From positions 272,788,177-272,852,176 of the forward strand of contig OY282560.1 in NCBI GenBank assembly GCA_958295665.1: DNA of 64,000 bases. The letters run 5' to 3'. This DNA comes from Tipula vernalis (Eukaryota > Arthropoda > Insecta > Diptera > Tipulidae). Positions 10,538 to 21,900 of the stretch are shown here, piece by piece (the stretch's first letter is position 1; each line of letters opens with the position of its first letter). The notes below the pieces were generated by a model. The model was not told the origin of the DNA, searched no databases, and saw nothing but the letters and a program-made list of their open reading frames with translations. Both the position numbers and the translations under genes were made by a program.

Positions 10538-12283
10538 TATGGGACTCTTAAAATATCACTAAATATCATTAAAATATCGTAAGTACCTATGTATATTTTC
10601 AATAAATTAATTGATTTTAAGAATAGATTAAAAATGTATTGTTTACATACAAATTTTGTTTTGTCTTTTGAAGTTAAATAATTGAAATGAAAAGAGTGAA
10701 ATTGAGCCGAGCTAGCTGTAATAATACATAAAAGCGCTAGCGCGATCTTTAATATTGGTATTTTCTAAAGAATTTCGTAATTTTTTATTATTGCATTTAT
10801 AGTTTAACTAGCGTTGTCCAGAAGGCTAACGAGTAAATTTAAGAATTTCTTCAGGTTTCTGTGCCTTAATATTTGGCTCAAGATTAGCTTACGAGGAATG
10901 CTTTTTTACCTTACGTATTTACATCCGAGCTCCAAACCAATCTCTAAAATAAGCAAAATAATTTGATTCAGTGATTTAGAGGTTGGATGAACATACCCAG
11001 GGTAAACAAACCTTCCCCGTTGGAACCTAAGAGCAGAATGACAATTAATAATAGAATTTGCAGCAACCGTAAACAGGTAGAGTAAAAATAAATATTCGAT
11101 TGCTACAACTAAAATTACTTTTATGCTATGAAAAAACATAGTTGAGGGAAATAATTATTAGTCCTATCTAAAAAATCCATTAATAATATTAGTAAAATTA
11201 ATAATTTTATTTTAAAACATTTTATTCTATAATAAAAAAAAAATTTATTTTGAAAATGTAATAAAATTACAGAAGTTTATATTTAATTATACTTTATGTA
11301 AATACTATTTAATAAAAAAAAATGTAAAATCAAATTTATTTATATAAAAAGAAAAATGGAAAAAAGTTGTTTTTAACATTTAAAAGGGTGAGTATTCCGT
11401 TTTTAAAAGGTGGTAATTTTCACTTAAGAAGTGTATTATACTCGAAATTTGGAAGTATTTAACTCTAAAATTATGTTTTTTATTTCTTTTTTAAAGATAA
11501 TTCACTTTAAAATAGGGTGATTTCACACTTGAAGTTTTCACACATTTTTTTATTCACACGCAAATGAAAATTAACCACTTTTAGAGTAGGTTTCCTGTTT
11601 CCTACACATGATTCTAATATTGTATGAATTATTTTACTCTAAAAGCTGCTATATTTATATCTTACAATAGTTGAACGATTATTTCAGACGTTGCTTCTAG
11701 AAACCTATTTACGATACCTTACCACCATATTAATATATCATACTTAAAACACAAATATAAAAGTTGGTAAAAGCTTACTAAAATTGATTGTACTGATGCC
11801 CACTGATTGTGGTAGTGATAAACACGTAGTATGTTTCCTTTGCGTCTCAATATAAACAATGTGAAAATTTTGTATATTTCGCGAGAAATGAATCATGGAC
11901 CGGATCAAAATGTTTTTGAAGGGTGGTTATTTACATCTGAGTTACAATACCATATGTCTAAAGTTTGATTTGATTGGATTAGAGCGCAAATGCAAATTTA
12001 CCTAACGTATCAAAACCTTCCTCGTAAACCAGCCTTAACTATACGTAAATTGTAACTTAACAATTTTTTTTTCTTGTGTTGCTGTTCGATTTGTAGTGGA
12101 CGTTTAATTCGATCTAAATTCGACAAACCGATATGTTGAAATTTCTTATTTAAATAAATAATAATACTAATAAACTTTAAACTCCTAGAAAATGGATTTT
12201 CATTTTTTTAAAATGAATTTTCGGAAAATTTTTAATTGACTTGTTAACAGAGCACAATATGCTTTAAATTTTAACACCAGCGA
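10538..12283. other. AT-rich stretch containing a dispersed repeat copy
   Basis: No gene recognised. A minus-strand frame at 10906-11139 lacks motifs. The segment 11880-12140 is one copy of a dispersed repeat that recurs inverted at 25196-25445. Confidence 0.45.
11880..12140 (+). repeat. Dispersed repeat, copy 1
   Basis: This shares ordered blocks with the reverse complement of 25196-25445: CGAGAAATGAAT, ATCAAAATGTTT, TTTACATCTGAG, GGTTTTGATACGT-type sequence, CATAGTTAAGG, and TTCGATTTGTAGTGGAC at the far end. Identity is estimated at 70-80% with indels. No terminal inverted repeats are apparent. Confidence 0.65.
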
Positions 12284-12790
12284 CATTGCGCCGACCAAAA
12301 CGGCTCCGGCAATTCCAGTCAAAAACATTTCAGTCAAAAAACAAAAGGAATTTCAGTCATAAAATTTCCCATACAAATATTATGACTAAAACTCCTTTTA
12401 AAAGGAGCTTCAGTCCAAAAAATAAGGTATTTCGATCAGAAAACAGTTTGACTGAAATGCCCTTTATCTTTTTGGACTGAACATACTTCTTGAAAGTTAT
12501 TTTAGTCACAAATTTCTTGACTGGAATACATTTTATTTGGTTGTTTTTTTGACTGAAATGCCTCGTAAACCTATATGTTGGCTCCGGGGCCCCAGTTAAA
12601 AAAGAAAGGAGTTTCAGTTAAAAATTAAAAGGCAACTCAGTCAAAATAGTTTTAGACTGAAATGCCTTTTCAGAAGGAAGTTCAATCAAAAAACTAAAGA
12701 GGCATTCAAGTTAAAACGTTTTTGATTGGAATACCTTTTGCATTTGTGACCGAAGGAGGTTCAGTCAAACAACTAGAAAGGAAATCTGGG
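12284..12790. repeat. Mirrored cluster of TTTCAGTCAAAA motifs
   Basis: About 18 variants of TTTCAGTCAAAAA lie over 500 bp. The complement TTTTTGACTGAAATGCC is interleaved with the forward form, for example forward near 12330 and 12345 and reverse near 12450, 12550 and 12655. Flanking GGAA/TTCC bases often accompany the motif. The design is like the ends of foldback or MULE elements built of short tandem units. The short ORF at 12286-12480 merely translates these repeats. Confidence 0.7.
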
Positions 12791-13085
12791 CAAATTTATT
12801 GAAAAGTGATGAAGTAAGGTCAGTTTACATTTTATTTTATATTTTTAATATTGCGTATAAGGTTTTATTATACCAGTGAATTAGTTTACACCGCCATATT
12901 AATGCTGTGTGCCTTAATCGACTAAATTAACTAAACTAAAAAAAAATTGGAGCTTCTGCTATTGTTTCATAGGCGGCAACCGAACAGTCAATTTACGAGC
13001 TTACTTTTCAAAGACTTTTCATTTATACTGTAACAAGTGAATAATTAAAATAAAAAAAAAGGAACAGGGAAAAATAAAAATATAA

Positions 13086-13437
13086 ATGAAGAAACGCCAT
13101 TACTCAATTCGCTGTAAGTTATAATTTACAAATTTATTTCAATAAATGAAATTTAATAAATTTTTTTTATGTATTTGTACAGGGACACAAGGTGAAACAG
13201 AGCGATTTATTTTGGCCCGTATTAATCTAGAGGGTTTATTTATTGGGAAATTTTACGACGTAAAATCAAGTTGGGAGTAAGTAAAATTTATGATATATAT
13301 GTATAACTGTTTATTTTAAGTTACAATAATTTAACCTAAAAAAAAATGTTCACATGTATTTATAGAAATTGTACAAATCTCTTTACAGAAATGTTGGATT
13401 GGAAGCACAGTTAGAAGAGGTGTATTTGTATAATTAA
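13086..13437 (+). CDS. Spliced 56-aa Myb/SANT-like ORF of the Harbinger element
   Basis: Three exons join in frame: 13086-13113, 13183-13276 and 13389-13437. The donors are GTAAGT at 13114 and 13277, and the acceptors end TACAG (13182) and TTACAG (13388). The product starts MKKRHYSIRWTQGETERFI, continues LARINLEGLFIGKFYDVKSS and ends WENVGLEAQLEEVYLYN. The pattern W-T...F-I-L-x-R...LF-x-G...W matches the first helices of the Myb/SANT-like domain carried by PIF/Harbinger accessory proteins. It stops at TAA before the third helix and the C-terminal part normally present, so it is either truncated or a minimal version. The joint frame through both introns with no stop is the main evidence. Splicing itself is inferred. 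Confidence 0.6.
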
Positions 13438-13580
13438 CTATACATTTTGAATACGTGATATGTTGAATCTTTGGATAAATACAAGATGGATTTTGTTTAA
13501 AAAATAAAGACTGGATTATTTTAATAAATTTAAATTTTTACTTTTTTATTTTTAATATTTCAAATTCGCTTTACATATGT

Positions 13581-14060
13581 TTAACTCTCTGCTAACAATT
13601 CATGTATCAGCGTATTTCGGAATTCTAAGGCCTGTTGATCATCCTGGTGATTTGCATTCTCAAATGATTCATTTAGCACTTCTTCAAATAGATCCAGTTC
13701 AAAGTTTTCGGATAAACACACATTGTGCTTAACCCAACATGCCGTAATGACTTTTACGCAATTTTTTAATTTTAGTTTTATTTTTAATCGGAGTTATTAT
13801 AGCCACCGGTTTCAGAACACATTTGTAGCCACTGTCTCCTAATAGGCGGGAATGCTCTTTGTCGGTATATTTGACTATTACGTAAAACTCGTTGGTCATG
13901 GACATACCGCCATTAAATTGATGCTATAGTCCAATTTTCTGTTAATGTATTGACCATGTAAGCTTGTAGAGACTAAAATGTTTATGTGACATCCGTCTAT
14001 GGCGCCTAGAGCTTTACTAAATATTCTTGCCCCTGACCGTTTATTAAATTGTTCACCCGT
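13581..14060 (-). pseudogene. Harbinger transposase remnant lacking the glutamate region
   Basis: The minus strand, with frameshifts, gives KALGAIDGCHINILVS (first catalytic aspartate block, about 14015-13970). Then come YINRKLDYSINLMAVC and LLGDSGYKCVLKPVAIITPI (second aspartate block, about 13840-13790). After that it gives VITACWVKHNVCLSENFELD and an acidic tail ending EFRNTLIHELLAES at stop 13581-13583. The stretch between ITP and ITAC, which should hold the catalytic glutamate in an ERAFG-type helix, is missing. The N-terminal helix-turn-helix part is not identifiable. The copy therefore cannot encode an active nuclease. Confidence 0.75.
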
Positions 14061-14553
14061 TTATTAAATTGTTGTGGCATTTAAAGAGTCAGCCGTTACT
14101 CTTAAATGCTGTCTTATAAATCGGTTATATTCGACATAATTCCTTGGAAAATTGTAGAATTATATGAAGAATAGAGGTTTCGTGAAAGCTGCAATTTAAA
14201 GCAAAAAAAAATTTGGACAATATAAACTCGTAAATATATTGTGTTGTAAATTACTTTGGTTCGATATTTTCGTTTTTTTCTTGAATTCTGTTTGCTTAAA
14301 AGACGTTTATAATACATCAGAAGTATATTGGTAAATAAAAAATGCGGCAATATCATGAATAAATTTATACTTTTTACTTTTTTTTTACAATTTTGCGTTG
14401 GATATTTTTCTTGTTTATTGGCGAATAAATTTAGTTTAGTGTAAGTTGAGGCACAGACAGAGACTTTTATACTAACGCCATCTATTTAAATATTGCATTA
14501 ACTAACTCGTCCTACTTTAGTTAGTTAGTTTAGTCGATTAAGGCACACAGCAT

Positions 14554-15634
14554 TAGTCTCGGAATTGAATATATTCGACATAAACTGCATAGGTCGCATG
14601 GTGTTAGACGCTAGCTACCCAAATTAGGTCAGGTAAGTGTGTGGCCTGATACAAAATAGGTCAACTGGAAATATGGTGTAAACGGTGGATCTAAGAAATT
14701 CGAATTTGTTAATTATCATTTTCACAGAAAAAATAATGAATAAAAAAAAAATATTAAAATTAAAATAAATAAATGCCAAAATATTATAATATTAAAATAA
14801 TAAAAGAAAATATTATGTTTACGTTTTAAATACCAAAATTATAATTACAATAAAAATGGAGAGAATCCATATTATATTTGATGATGGATGAAAATTCAAA
14901 ACTGGTCTTCCATTTTTAAAGTAATAATTATTACATAAAGGAGATATTTTTAACCATTAATGATTTTTTTATATACATAAAGTTTAAAGTTTATTAAAAG
15001 TTTTGTAAATTGTGTTAATTGTGAAAAAATATAAATAAAACTTTCGATAGTTTTTTAAAAACCAAAATTATATGTCAAGTAAAAAATCCGGATATTTTAT
15101 TAAAGTGAAGTTAACGGGGGTAAAATTTATCGAAAATATCCGGATATTTTCTGTCAAAAAGCCATCAGTGAACATACGCAGTGAACAACTTTTTTACCTG
15201 ACAGATAAATTTAGTATTTCAACATCACTTTCTTTTTATTTTTTTAATATTTTTTATTATTATCATCAATGTTCAAGTGACGCATTTTTATATTATTTTA
15301 ATTTATATTTCTCAAATCGTGGAACTTTTTGATTTTTTTACACCGATAAATGAAATAATTTTCAGTTCTCAGAAAACCACAAAAAAGTAGAGTTAAAAAT
15401 ATACTGAAATTTTGGATGCGCTAGTTTTTTACCACAAAAAATATCCGAATAACTTGTACCTTTTGCATAAAGGTATAAGACTATAGAGCTGAAACAAAGT
15501 TTTTTCTCATATAAAATCTTCTATTTCAAGCGTAGACAGTTGGAGAGAGATAGTTCACGGCTCGTCTGAACGCGGCTCAACCCAAAAGTGCTTGCACTTC
15601 TGTTTTTTTATGGCATCATGCTCCCTAAGGTCTA
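14554..15634. other. AT-rich stretch, no gene seen
   Basis: No recognised gene. A short frame at 15072-15332 (+) is AT-driven. The pair GGATATTTTATTAAAG / GAAAATATCCGGATATTTTC near 15090-15150 repeats a short word, CCGGATATTTT. GTTTACACC near 12886 and its complement near 14680 bracket the Harbinger element, possibly remains of an older host element. Confidence 0.35.
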
Positions 15635-16085
15635 GTGAATAAGATAAAAGATTTTTTGAAATCATCCACCGATCAGTTTTCATTTTCGCGCCAAAATTCG
15701 AAAATTGCAACCAAAAAAATTATTTTTTGGTCTGAAAAAGTGAAATATCTTATGTTTTATGAAAAGTCTCAGGAAGAGAATGCAGTAGGCAGGTTACAAG
15801 AAAAGCAGAAAACTTTTCTTCCTCGATCAGTTCATTTCAGTTTTCCATAATGTCGAAAATTTTTAATCCTCCAAAAGTTGCCCGCGCACTTTCGCACGAA
15901 GAGAACCGGAGTAAAATTTGTTTGTTGTCCTTAAAAAAGAATAATGTCATGTTCAAGAAAGAAGCCTCGCTGCAATCGAATCTAGAAAAATTACTGAAAC
16001 ATCGTGTGGACAATATCTTGTGTGAAGAAAGACTGCCGAATGTTCTTTAAGCCGGATGCAAACGGAACGTCTACCGATAACTTCC
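15635..16085 (+). pseudogene. N-terminal zinc-binding module of the orphan DDE-like element
   Basis: The frame 15850-16050 begins MSKIFNPPKVARALSHEE and contains NRSKICLLSLKKNNVMFKK, ending LPNVL before a stop. The same frame then continues with AGCKRNVYR (16051-16077) and a second stop. CLL-S ... AGC looks like a C2-x-C2 metal-binding arrangement that has lost one Cys to Ser and one to the stop. An upstream frame at 15635-15850 may be leader or unrelated. It lies 5' of, and in the same orientation as, the DDE-like ORF at 16298. I therefore treat them as one decayed gene, but the family is not named. Confidence 0.5.
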
Positions 16086-16297
16086 CAGTGCCAATCCAGG
16101 AAACGTTTCCTCCAAGACTGTCGAGCTACCTGATTATTCTATTCATGCACTTTAATCCTTTTAATTAGACAAAAATTTCGTTTTAAAGAAAACGAAGAGG
16201 TCTAGCTTGAATTTATTATTTAGATTCAAGTTTTTGAGTGTAAGTTTAACTACGAGATCTAGGACTCAAAATCCCTGTCAGGGGTATTTGTGCCAGA

Positions 16298-17734
16298 TTG
16301 GCACGTTGTTCCAAATGTTTTATCGATCCCAAACGAGAAACACCTCATAAATGCACCAAAACTGCCCAAGTTGATAATGTATGCAATTATATAAATACAA
16401 TGGGGGAGAAAGTAATGGAACAAGTGACGTCAACATTAATCAGTAAAATTGCAATTCAACAGCATGACATTGATGACAAAGTAAGCAAAAAAGATTCGAC
16501 GGTCTCCCTTACTCAGGCACGTGGAGGAAACTCCATGAAATTATTCATAAATACCCACGAGAAAAATGAAGAGAAACCAGCATCGAATATATCCACAGCC
16601 GCTTTCTTGAAAATCAAAACAAAATTTAATCTTAGTACAAAGACTACTGTTGATATAGTGACCGCTTTGAGAGATGCTACCAAAAAGCGGGCGATAATTG
16701 AGCCAGGATTGAAAAAAAGCCTGGAACAGAAGAATGGCGAGGTAAAAAGTTTCTTTTGTGCTAAGACAATAGATTTTGTAACCATCAAAGCTCGAATGAG
16801 CACACCAATCCAATGTCCCATAGTTTACTGCCATACTCTTGAAGATTTTCTTTCTCATATCGAGAAACAGCGGGATATTAGAAATCAGTACCTAAAATTT
16901 GGAATTGACGGTGGCGTTGGTTTTTTGAAGGTGTGCCTGTCTGTTCAAGATGATTCAACTGAAATTTGTCAACAGGAGAAACAACGTCAAAAGTATGATG
17001 ATGGCGTGTTTGCTAAAGCTTTTGCTGACTCAGGCGTTAAGAAAATCTTTATTCTTGCTATTGTGAAATCGGCTCAAGAGAATTACGAAAATGTGTCAGC
17101 AATATGGAAAATATTGAAAATTGAGGATTTTTCTGGTACGATTGCGACTGATCTCAAATTAGTCAATATTCTGACAGGGATTATGTCTCATTCATCGACG
17201 TACCCTTGTACAAGGTGCCTTTGTGAAAGCACAAATTTGGAGCACGTCGGACCTCGGCGAACTGTGGGCAACTCAACCTCATATTTTGAAGCTTGGAGAA
17301 ACGCTGGCGGATCGATAATGAAAAATGCGAAAAATTTCAAAAGATGTGTCAAACCTCCAGTTTTTTCAGCTGATGGCGATAAAAAGATTCTCGACATTAT
17401 TCCTCCTATAGAACTACATCTAATGCTTGGTGTGGTTAATCAATTACTCAGCCATATGAAAGATGAATTTGTTACTGAAACAACAGAATGAATCAACCTA
17501 TGCAATGTTCAACGAGAATTTACTCAAGGAGGTACCAAATTCAATGGCAATTCTTGTAGAATATTATTGAAAAAAGTGGATAGTCACCGCTCGTTTTGCT
17601 GCATTGGCTGTTTGAAATATGTGGAAACAATGAAGGATTTTGATCGTGTAGTTCACAGTTGTTTTGGAATCGAATTAAATGATTGTTACAAAGAATCTAT
17701 CGCTGAATTCAAGACTAGCTATTTGGCGGGTTAG
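16298..17734 (+). pseudogene. Orphan DDE-like transposase, one in-frame stop
   Basis: The open frame runs 397 codons to TGA at 17489-17491, then continues in the same frame to TAG at 17732-17734 (478 codons). The post-stop part (INLCNVQREFTQGGTKFNGN ... CCIGCLKYVETMKDFDRVV) is clearly protein-like, so the TGA is a nonsense change, probably from TGG. The N terminus has C4-x2-C7...H17-x-C19, a likely zinc site. Candidate catalytic residues are D204 in FGIDGGVGFLKV, D285 in GTIATDLKLVN followed by YPCTRC (304-307), and E372 in ELHLMLGVVNQLL. This D-D-E spacing, with a CxxC after the second D and an ELH helix, resembles several DDE superfamilies. I infer an RNase H-like transposase but cannot name the superfamily. 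The end GCGGGTTAGT could instead be an exon edge. Confidence 0.6.
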
Positions 17735-18030
17735 TGATATTTTGTACTATTGTTAGATTATACTGGGTTATGATACCAATACTTACTTACGTGATTTTAC
17801 GTGAAATATCCAAACGAATTAAAATTTAAAATCTTAAAAATATCAAAAATATAAACCTTTAACTTGGTATATCACTTTAATTAATTATTTATTTTAATTA
17901 TGTCTGATATATTTATAGAATTTCCTTTAAATTTGTCTTAATTTTATCATTCGTCGCTTACTTGAAATCGCAAGTGCAATAACGCTTGCATAATTTTGTT
18001 TTGCGCAAAGAAAAAAATTAAAACGGCTAA
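17735..18030 (+). repeat. Spacer with one copy of a dispersed repeat
   Basis: The segment 17948-18026 (TCGCTTACTTGAAATCGCA ... GCATAATTTTGTTTTGCGCAA) is related, in reverse complement, to 24366-24510. About 46 of 52 positions agree in the best block. In the 24-kb copy the two blocks are separated by about 80 extra bases. Confidence 0.6.
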
Positions 18031-18602
18031 AGGTGCTATTCCATGGGAAAATTTTACTGAATAGTAAAATTAAAGGAAGAAAAAAATATATATTTGCTAG
18101 ATGGGGGAATGAAACAAAAAACCGAATCAGTAAAAAAATATTTGTGTCTGTAGTTGTAACACTCCTCTAAAAAGTATCAAATTGAGAACTTTTTATAGGA
18201 GTGTCACTAACACACGTACATAAATTTGTATATGATGAAAAATAATTCTCGCACACACTAATAATTTTAACATAATGACGATTTTATGGTAGAGATTGTT
18301 TTAAATTTTTTACTCTGTAACGGAAATTGTTCGAAAAAATGAAATTCTGATATGAGTATTAATAATATTTAATTTTTTAGGTAATTTAGAGACGAATAAA
18401 AAATCGAATACTAAATACATAATTTTTTTTAGCAATTATTGGTTGTTTAGTTTAATGTCAAATTTCTCCTTAAAACTTTTGCTATAAAAAATAAAAATAA
18501 AACACACCTTATTGTCTTTGGCTATTATTAGGTATTTAATTTTTATTTTCTCTTTTTGGCGTATTTTACTATTGAGTAAAATTTTCCCATGGAATAGCAC
18601 CT
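18031..18602. mobile_element. 572-bp MITE with TAA target duplication (Harbinger/Tourist-like)
   Basis: The terminal inverted repeats begin AGGTGCTATTCCATGGG at the left (18031) and end CCCATGGAATAGCACCT at the right (18602). The match extends about 40 bp (through AAAATTTTACT-AATAGTAAAAT) with one mismatch. TAA lies immediately outside both ends (18028-18030 and 18603-18605), the 3-bp TWA duplication typical of PIF/Harbinger and Tourist-like MITEs. The interior is AT-rich with no coding capacity. Which autonomous element moves it is unknown. Its ends do not match the Harbinger at 12902-14553. Confidence 0.85.
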
Positions 18603-18701
18603 TAACTAGATCGATAAAACAACAGAATTTTTATCATTTCAATTTATTACTGAACGGGGGAATCTCGCTTATTTTTCAAACTTTTTCCGACTTCATCCAG
18701 G

Positions 18702-18980
18702 GGCAGAATCATGAAATCCGGACGGTAAATTTTAGCAGCAGTATACAATTCTATGTAAAATTTAGAATCATTTCAAAAAATAGTCAAAGTTACCCAAGTT
18801 ATTTTGTATCAAATACTGATCGATAATGAAACATTTGTCGCATAAAAATGTATCGATAAACTTTCATTTATTTGCAATTTCTTACAAAGGTATGTTTGAC
18901 CATTTTTTGAATTTATTCTAAATTTTTCATAGAGTTCTTTACTACCGCTAAAATTTCCGTCCGGATTTCATGATTCCGCC
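18702..18980. mobile_element. 279-bp MITE with about 42-bp TIRs
   Basis: The arms at 18702-18743 (GGCAGAATCATGAAATCCGG, ACGGTAAATTTTAGC) and 18940-18980 (GCTAAAATTTCCGT, CCGGATTTCATGATTCCGCC) are reverse complements with a few mismatches. The interior is AT-rich and contains TATCGAT-type words. No target duplication was identified. Confidence 0.75.
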
Positions 18981-21900
18981 ACCTTAGCCCATGATGCTGA
19001 AAAAGATAATTTAAGTAGGGGTTTAAATGGACTGATCAAGTATCAAACTTTTACAAATTTCTTTCTACCCACATATCGCATTACTCCATAAGTGCTCGCT
19101 ACAATGGTTCTATCGATGGCTTTCTTAATGGTTCTAGTAACAACCATAAGAAAAGAAGATTAATAAAAACAAACATCATCAATGTTACTCTTGTTGCACA
19201 TGATAAATTAATTTGATTGATTTGTATACCTTAATCCAAGATAATTTGCATTTCGACCGGTGCCGCATATGCACAAGATTTATGTTTAATATTTCTTGAA
19301 CGGTATGATGTGAAACCGTAAACATTTCACGTTTTAAATAAAAATTAAACAGAAAAATGCTTGTTTCGTCTTTTAAACATCTAAATATGTATGTACATTA
19401 AATTAGGGGCAAACAGAATGATAAATTATTATTGAAGTAATTTATTTATTTTTTTTTTTTTTTAGAATTTAATCCTAAAATTTTATTAATGTCTTCTTCA
19501 TAGAAAATCTTTTTTTTTTCGTGTCGTTGTTGTTACCCAAAATGAAAAAGAAAAAAACAAAAAAATTATAAAAAATAAACGAAAGAAAAAAGATTGTTAA
19601 TGTCACCATAAAAAATTCAGCATTTAAAATTTTTTTTGGACAAGAAGAAGAGAAATATACATACGTACTGACAATTTATGTATATATATTTTATATGTTC
19701 ATATGTACATATATCACATAAGAAAAGTTACAAAAACCAATGTATATGTACCATATGTAGATAAATAGTCTCGTATATATGCTAGTGCTTTAATTTTTAT
19801 ATTCCGAATAATCCGAACATTCTGAAAATGACATTTATCGTTCTTATATTCATTCGGAATATTCAGAATGTGTTCTTTTTAATCTTCATCAATAGTTGGA
19901 GAAGAAAAAGAATAGTCTGTTAAACGTCACAATTATAATAAGCGTATAAATAAAAAAATTTTTTTTGCAGTTTCGATTGTGTTTTAAATTAATAACGATT
20001 TTTTTTTAATAATGGAAATTATTGAAATTTGCGAAAATGATGGTAAATATTTAAAAAAATATCGAATAGGTGTAAAAATGTGTTCCATGTATTCTATTGC
20101 GTTATTTATTAGGTTTTGTCCGAAATATTCTATGGTTACGTGATCATTCATCTGTTCCTTCAATTCTTTCTGTAGAATGAATGAAACGAAAACACCCAGT
20201 GTGTCATACGAACAGAACAAATAATTCTAGATACAGCAGACTAAAAAAAAAAGAAATATTTTTTTTTCGGTGTATGTAAGGAAAAACGAATGTAAGGTTT
20301 TATTATTTTGAGAAACAAAAAAATTAAAATAACAAGAACAAGGGTTAAATTTTCGAATTTAACAAAAAAAAAAAAAAATTAAATAAAAACTTGTGTATGT
20401 GGTTGGGTTTTTAAGGAATACTTCATTCATCACAAAACCCTTGTTTTATTTTTTTTTTTTTTTGTGCTGAATTATCCTTTCTGTTGAGTAAAAGAAAATA
20501 TATAGAACACACACATTATACAACAGCAAAAAATTCAGAACAAGAAAGATTAGATATGGTAGAAGGATATTTATTCATACACAAATACTTGTACATACAA
20601 TTTTCAATCCGATTTTTTCCGAATGGAAGGAGGTGGTTTTCCTTTTTTCTGTTTCCTTTTTTTTTGAGGAAATTTACTAGAAGTTTTATATTTTGTTTTT
20701 ATTATTATTAAGAATGGGTGAGAAATTACAGCAATATTAGAGGGTGGAAATATATTTTAATAACAAGATAAACATGTGTGAGTGTGAATAGATGAAACCA
20801 TCAAGCAATTTATTTTACCAAGTCCGCCATTTTCATATTAAAAAATCCCCATTTTTTTTTTTGTTTTGTTTTTAATTACTGTGTAGTGAGGGTGTTGTTT
20901 TAATTTTCTTTTGCTTGTTATATTTTTTGTTTTGCAGCTGAATGTTGTTGGTTTTTAGATTAGAAATGGTAAAATAAAGAAATAACATCTCATACTTTAT
21001 GTATATGGTTTTATTTTATTTTGTATTTGTTGTTGTATTTGTACATATTATAAGGAAAATTTATTTGAATGTTTAGCTTTTATAATATATAATTTACTCA
21101 AAATGTTTGTTTTTTATAATTTTGAACCCCAAGCTTGTGTAGTTAAAGTCTTAGTCCTTAGAGATATGGGGCTGTCATTAAAACATTAAACCATTATAAT
21201 AAATATTTTTTATTGTTTCATGAGCAGGATATTTATGTATTGTATGTTATGTGTATTAGCGGTAACTGTCAAGTAAAGAATTGTCCGTACCATATGGGAA
21301 TATGGTTTAACATTTAGCTGTCCAACTTTTTAGAAATTATCCACTTCTTTACTCTTGTTTCGATGAAACACGATAGGCTGAGTTAGAGCGATTCTCCAAA
21401 AGTTTTTATACTGTCGATTGTTTCTCTTCTGTGTTGAATTTTTCCTCAATTTAGGGGTTTGTGTGTTTCTCAAGTGGTTTCTGAGATGTGTTAGACTTAT
21501 CTTTCAGGTCAGTACTATTTCCTGCCTTGAGGCAATGGAATGTGCAGGTGTTAAACAGTACAATGTAATTGCTTTAATATCATAAGAAAAATATTTTTTT
21601 TTACCAATGAAGACACCCTGCATTCCAAACCCATGTAAAGTTTTTCGCAGTTTGGCCTAGTTTTTGAGAAAACTCGTTTTCAAATAAATAGCATAAAACC
21701 TACAGCCATGTCTATCATAAAAAGTTGAAGGAAAGAAAAATTTGAAAATTTAAACACTTTTTGGTAGTTTGTTAGTAGTCGTCTTCCATAATAAGCTGGA
21801 TAAACACATATATCTCCATCCATAGATTAAAGCGTCTCAGCTTATTAGCTAACTAATTTGAAAGAGTATTTAAAAAAAACTAAAAACGGAGAAAAGTTCA

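Larger units (their letters stand above)
12902..14553. mobile_element. PIF/Harbinger element with TIRs
   Basis: The terminal inverted repeats at 12902-12940 and 14516-14553 share ATGCTGTGTGCC, TTAATCGACTAAA and tandem AACTAA units, nearly perfectly. Inside lie a spliced Myb-like gene (+) and a decayed DDE transposase (-), in convergent orientation, the same layout as the Harbinger remnant at 4.1-5.4 kb. The flanks read TTA before and TAG after, so a 3-bp TWA duplication is not clean, but a 2-bp TA is present on both sides. The element is about 1.65 kb, shorter than complete ones because of internal deletions in the transposase. Confidence 0.8.

Noticed and set aside
16513..16858. Two 100-codon minus-strand frames within the orphan transposase gene
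   Set aside because: They are antisense shadows of the clearly protein-like plus-strand frame.
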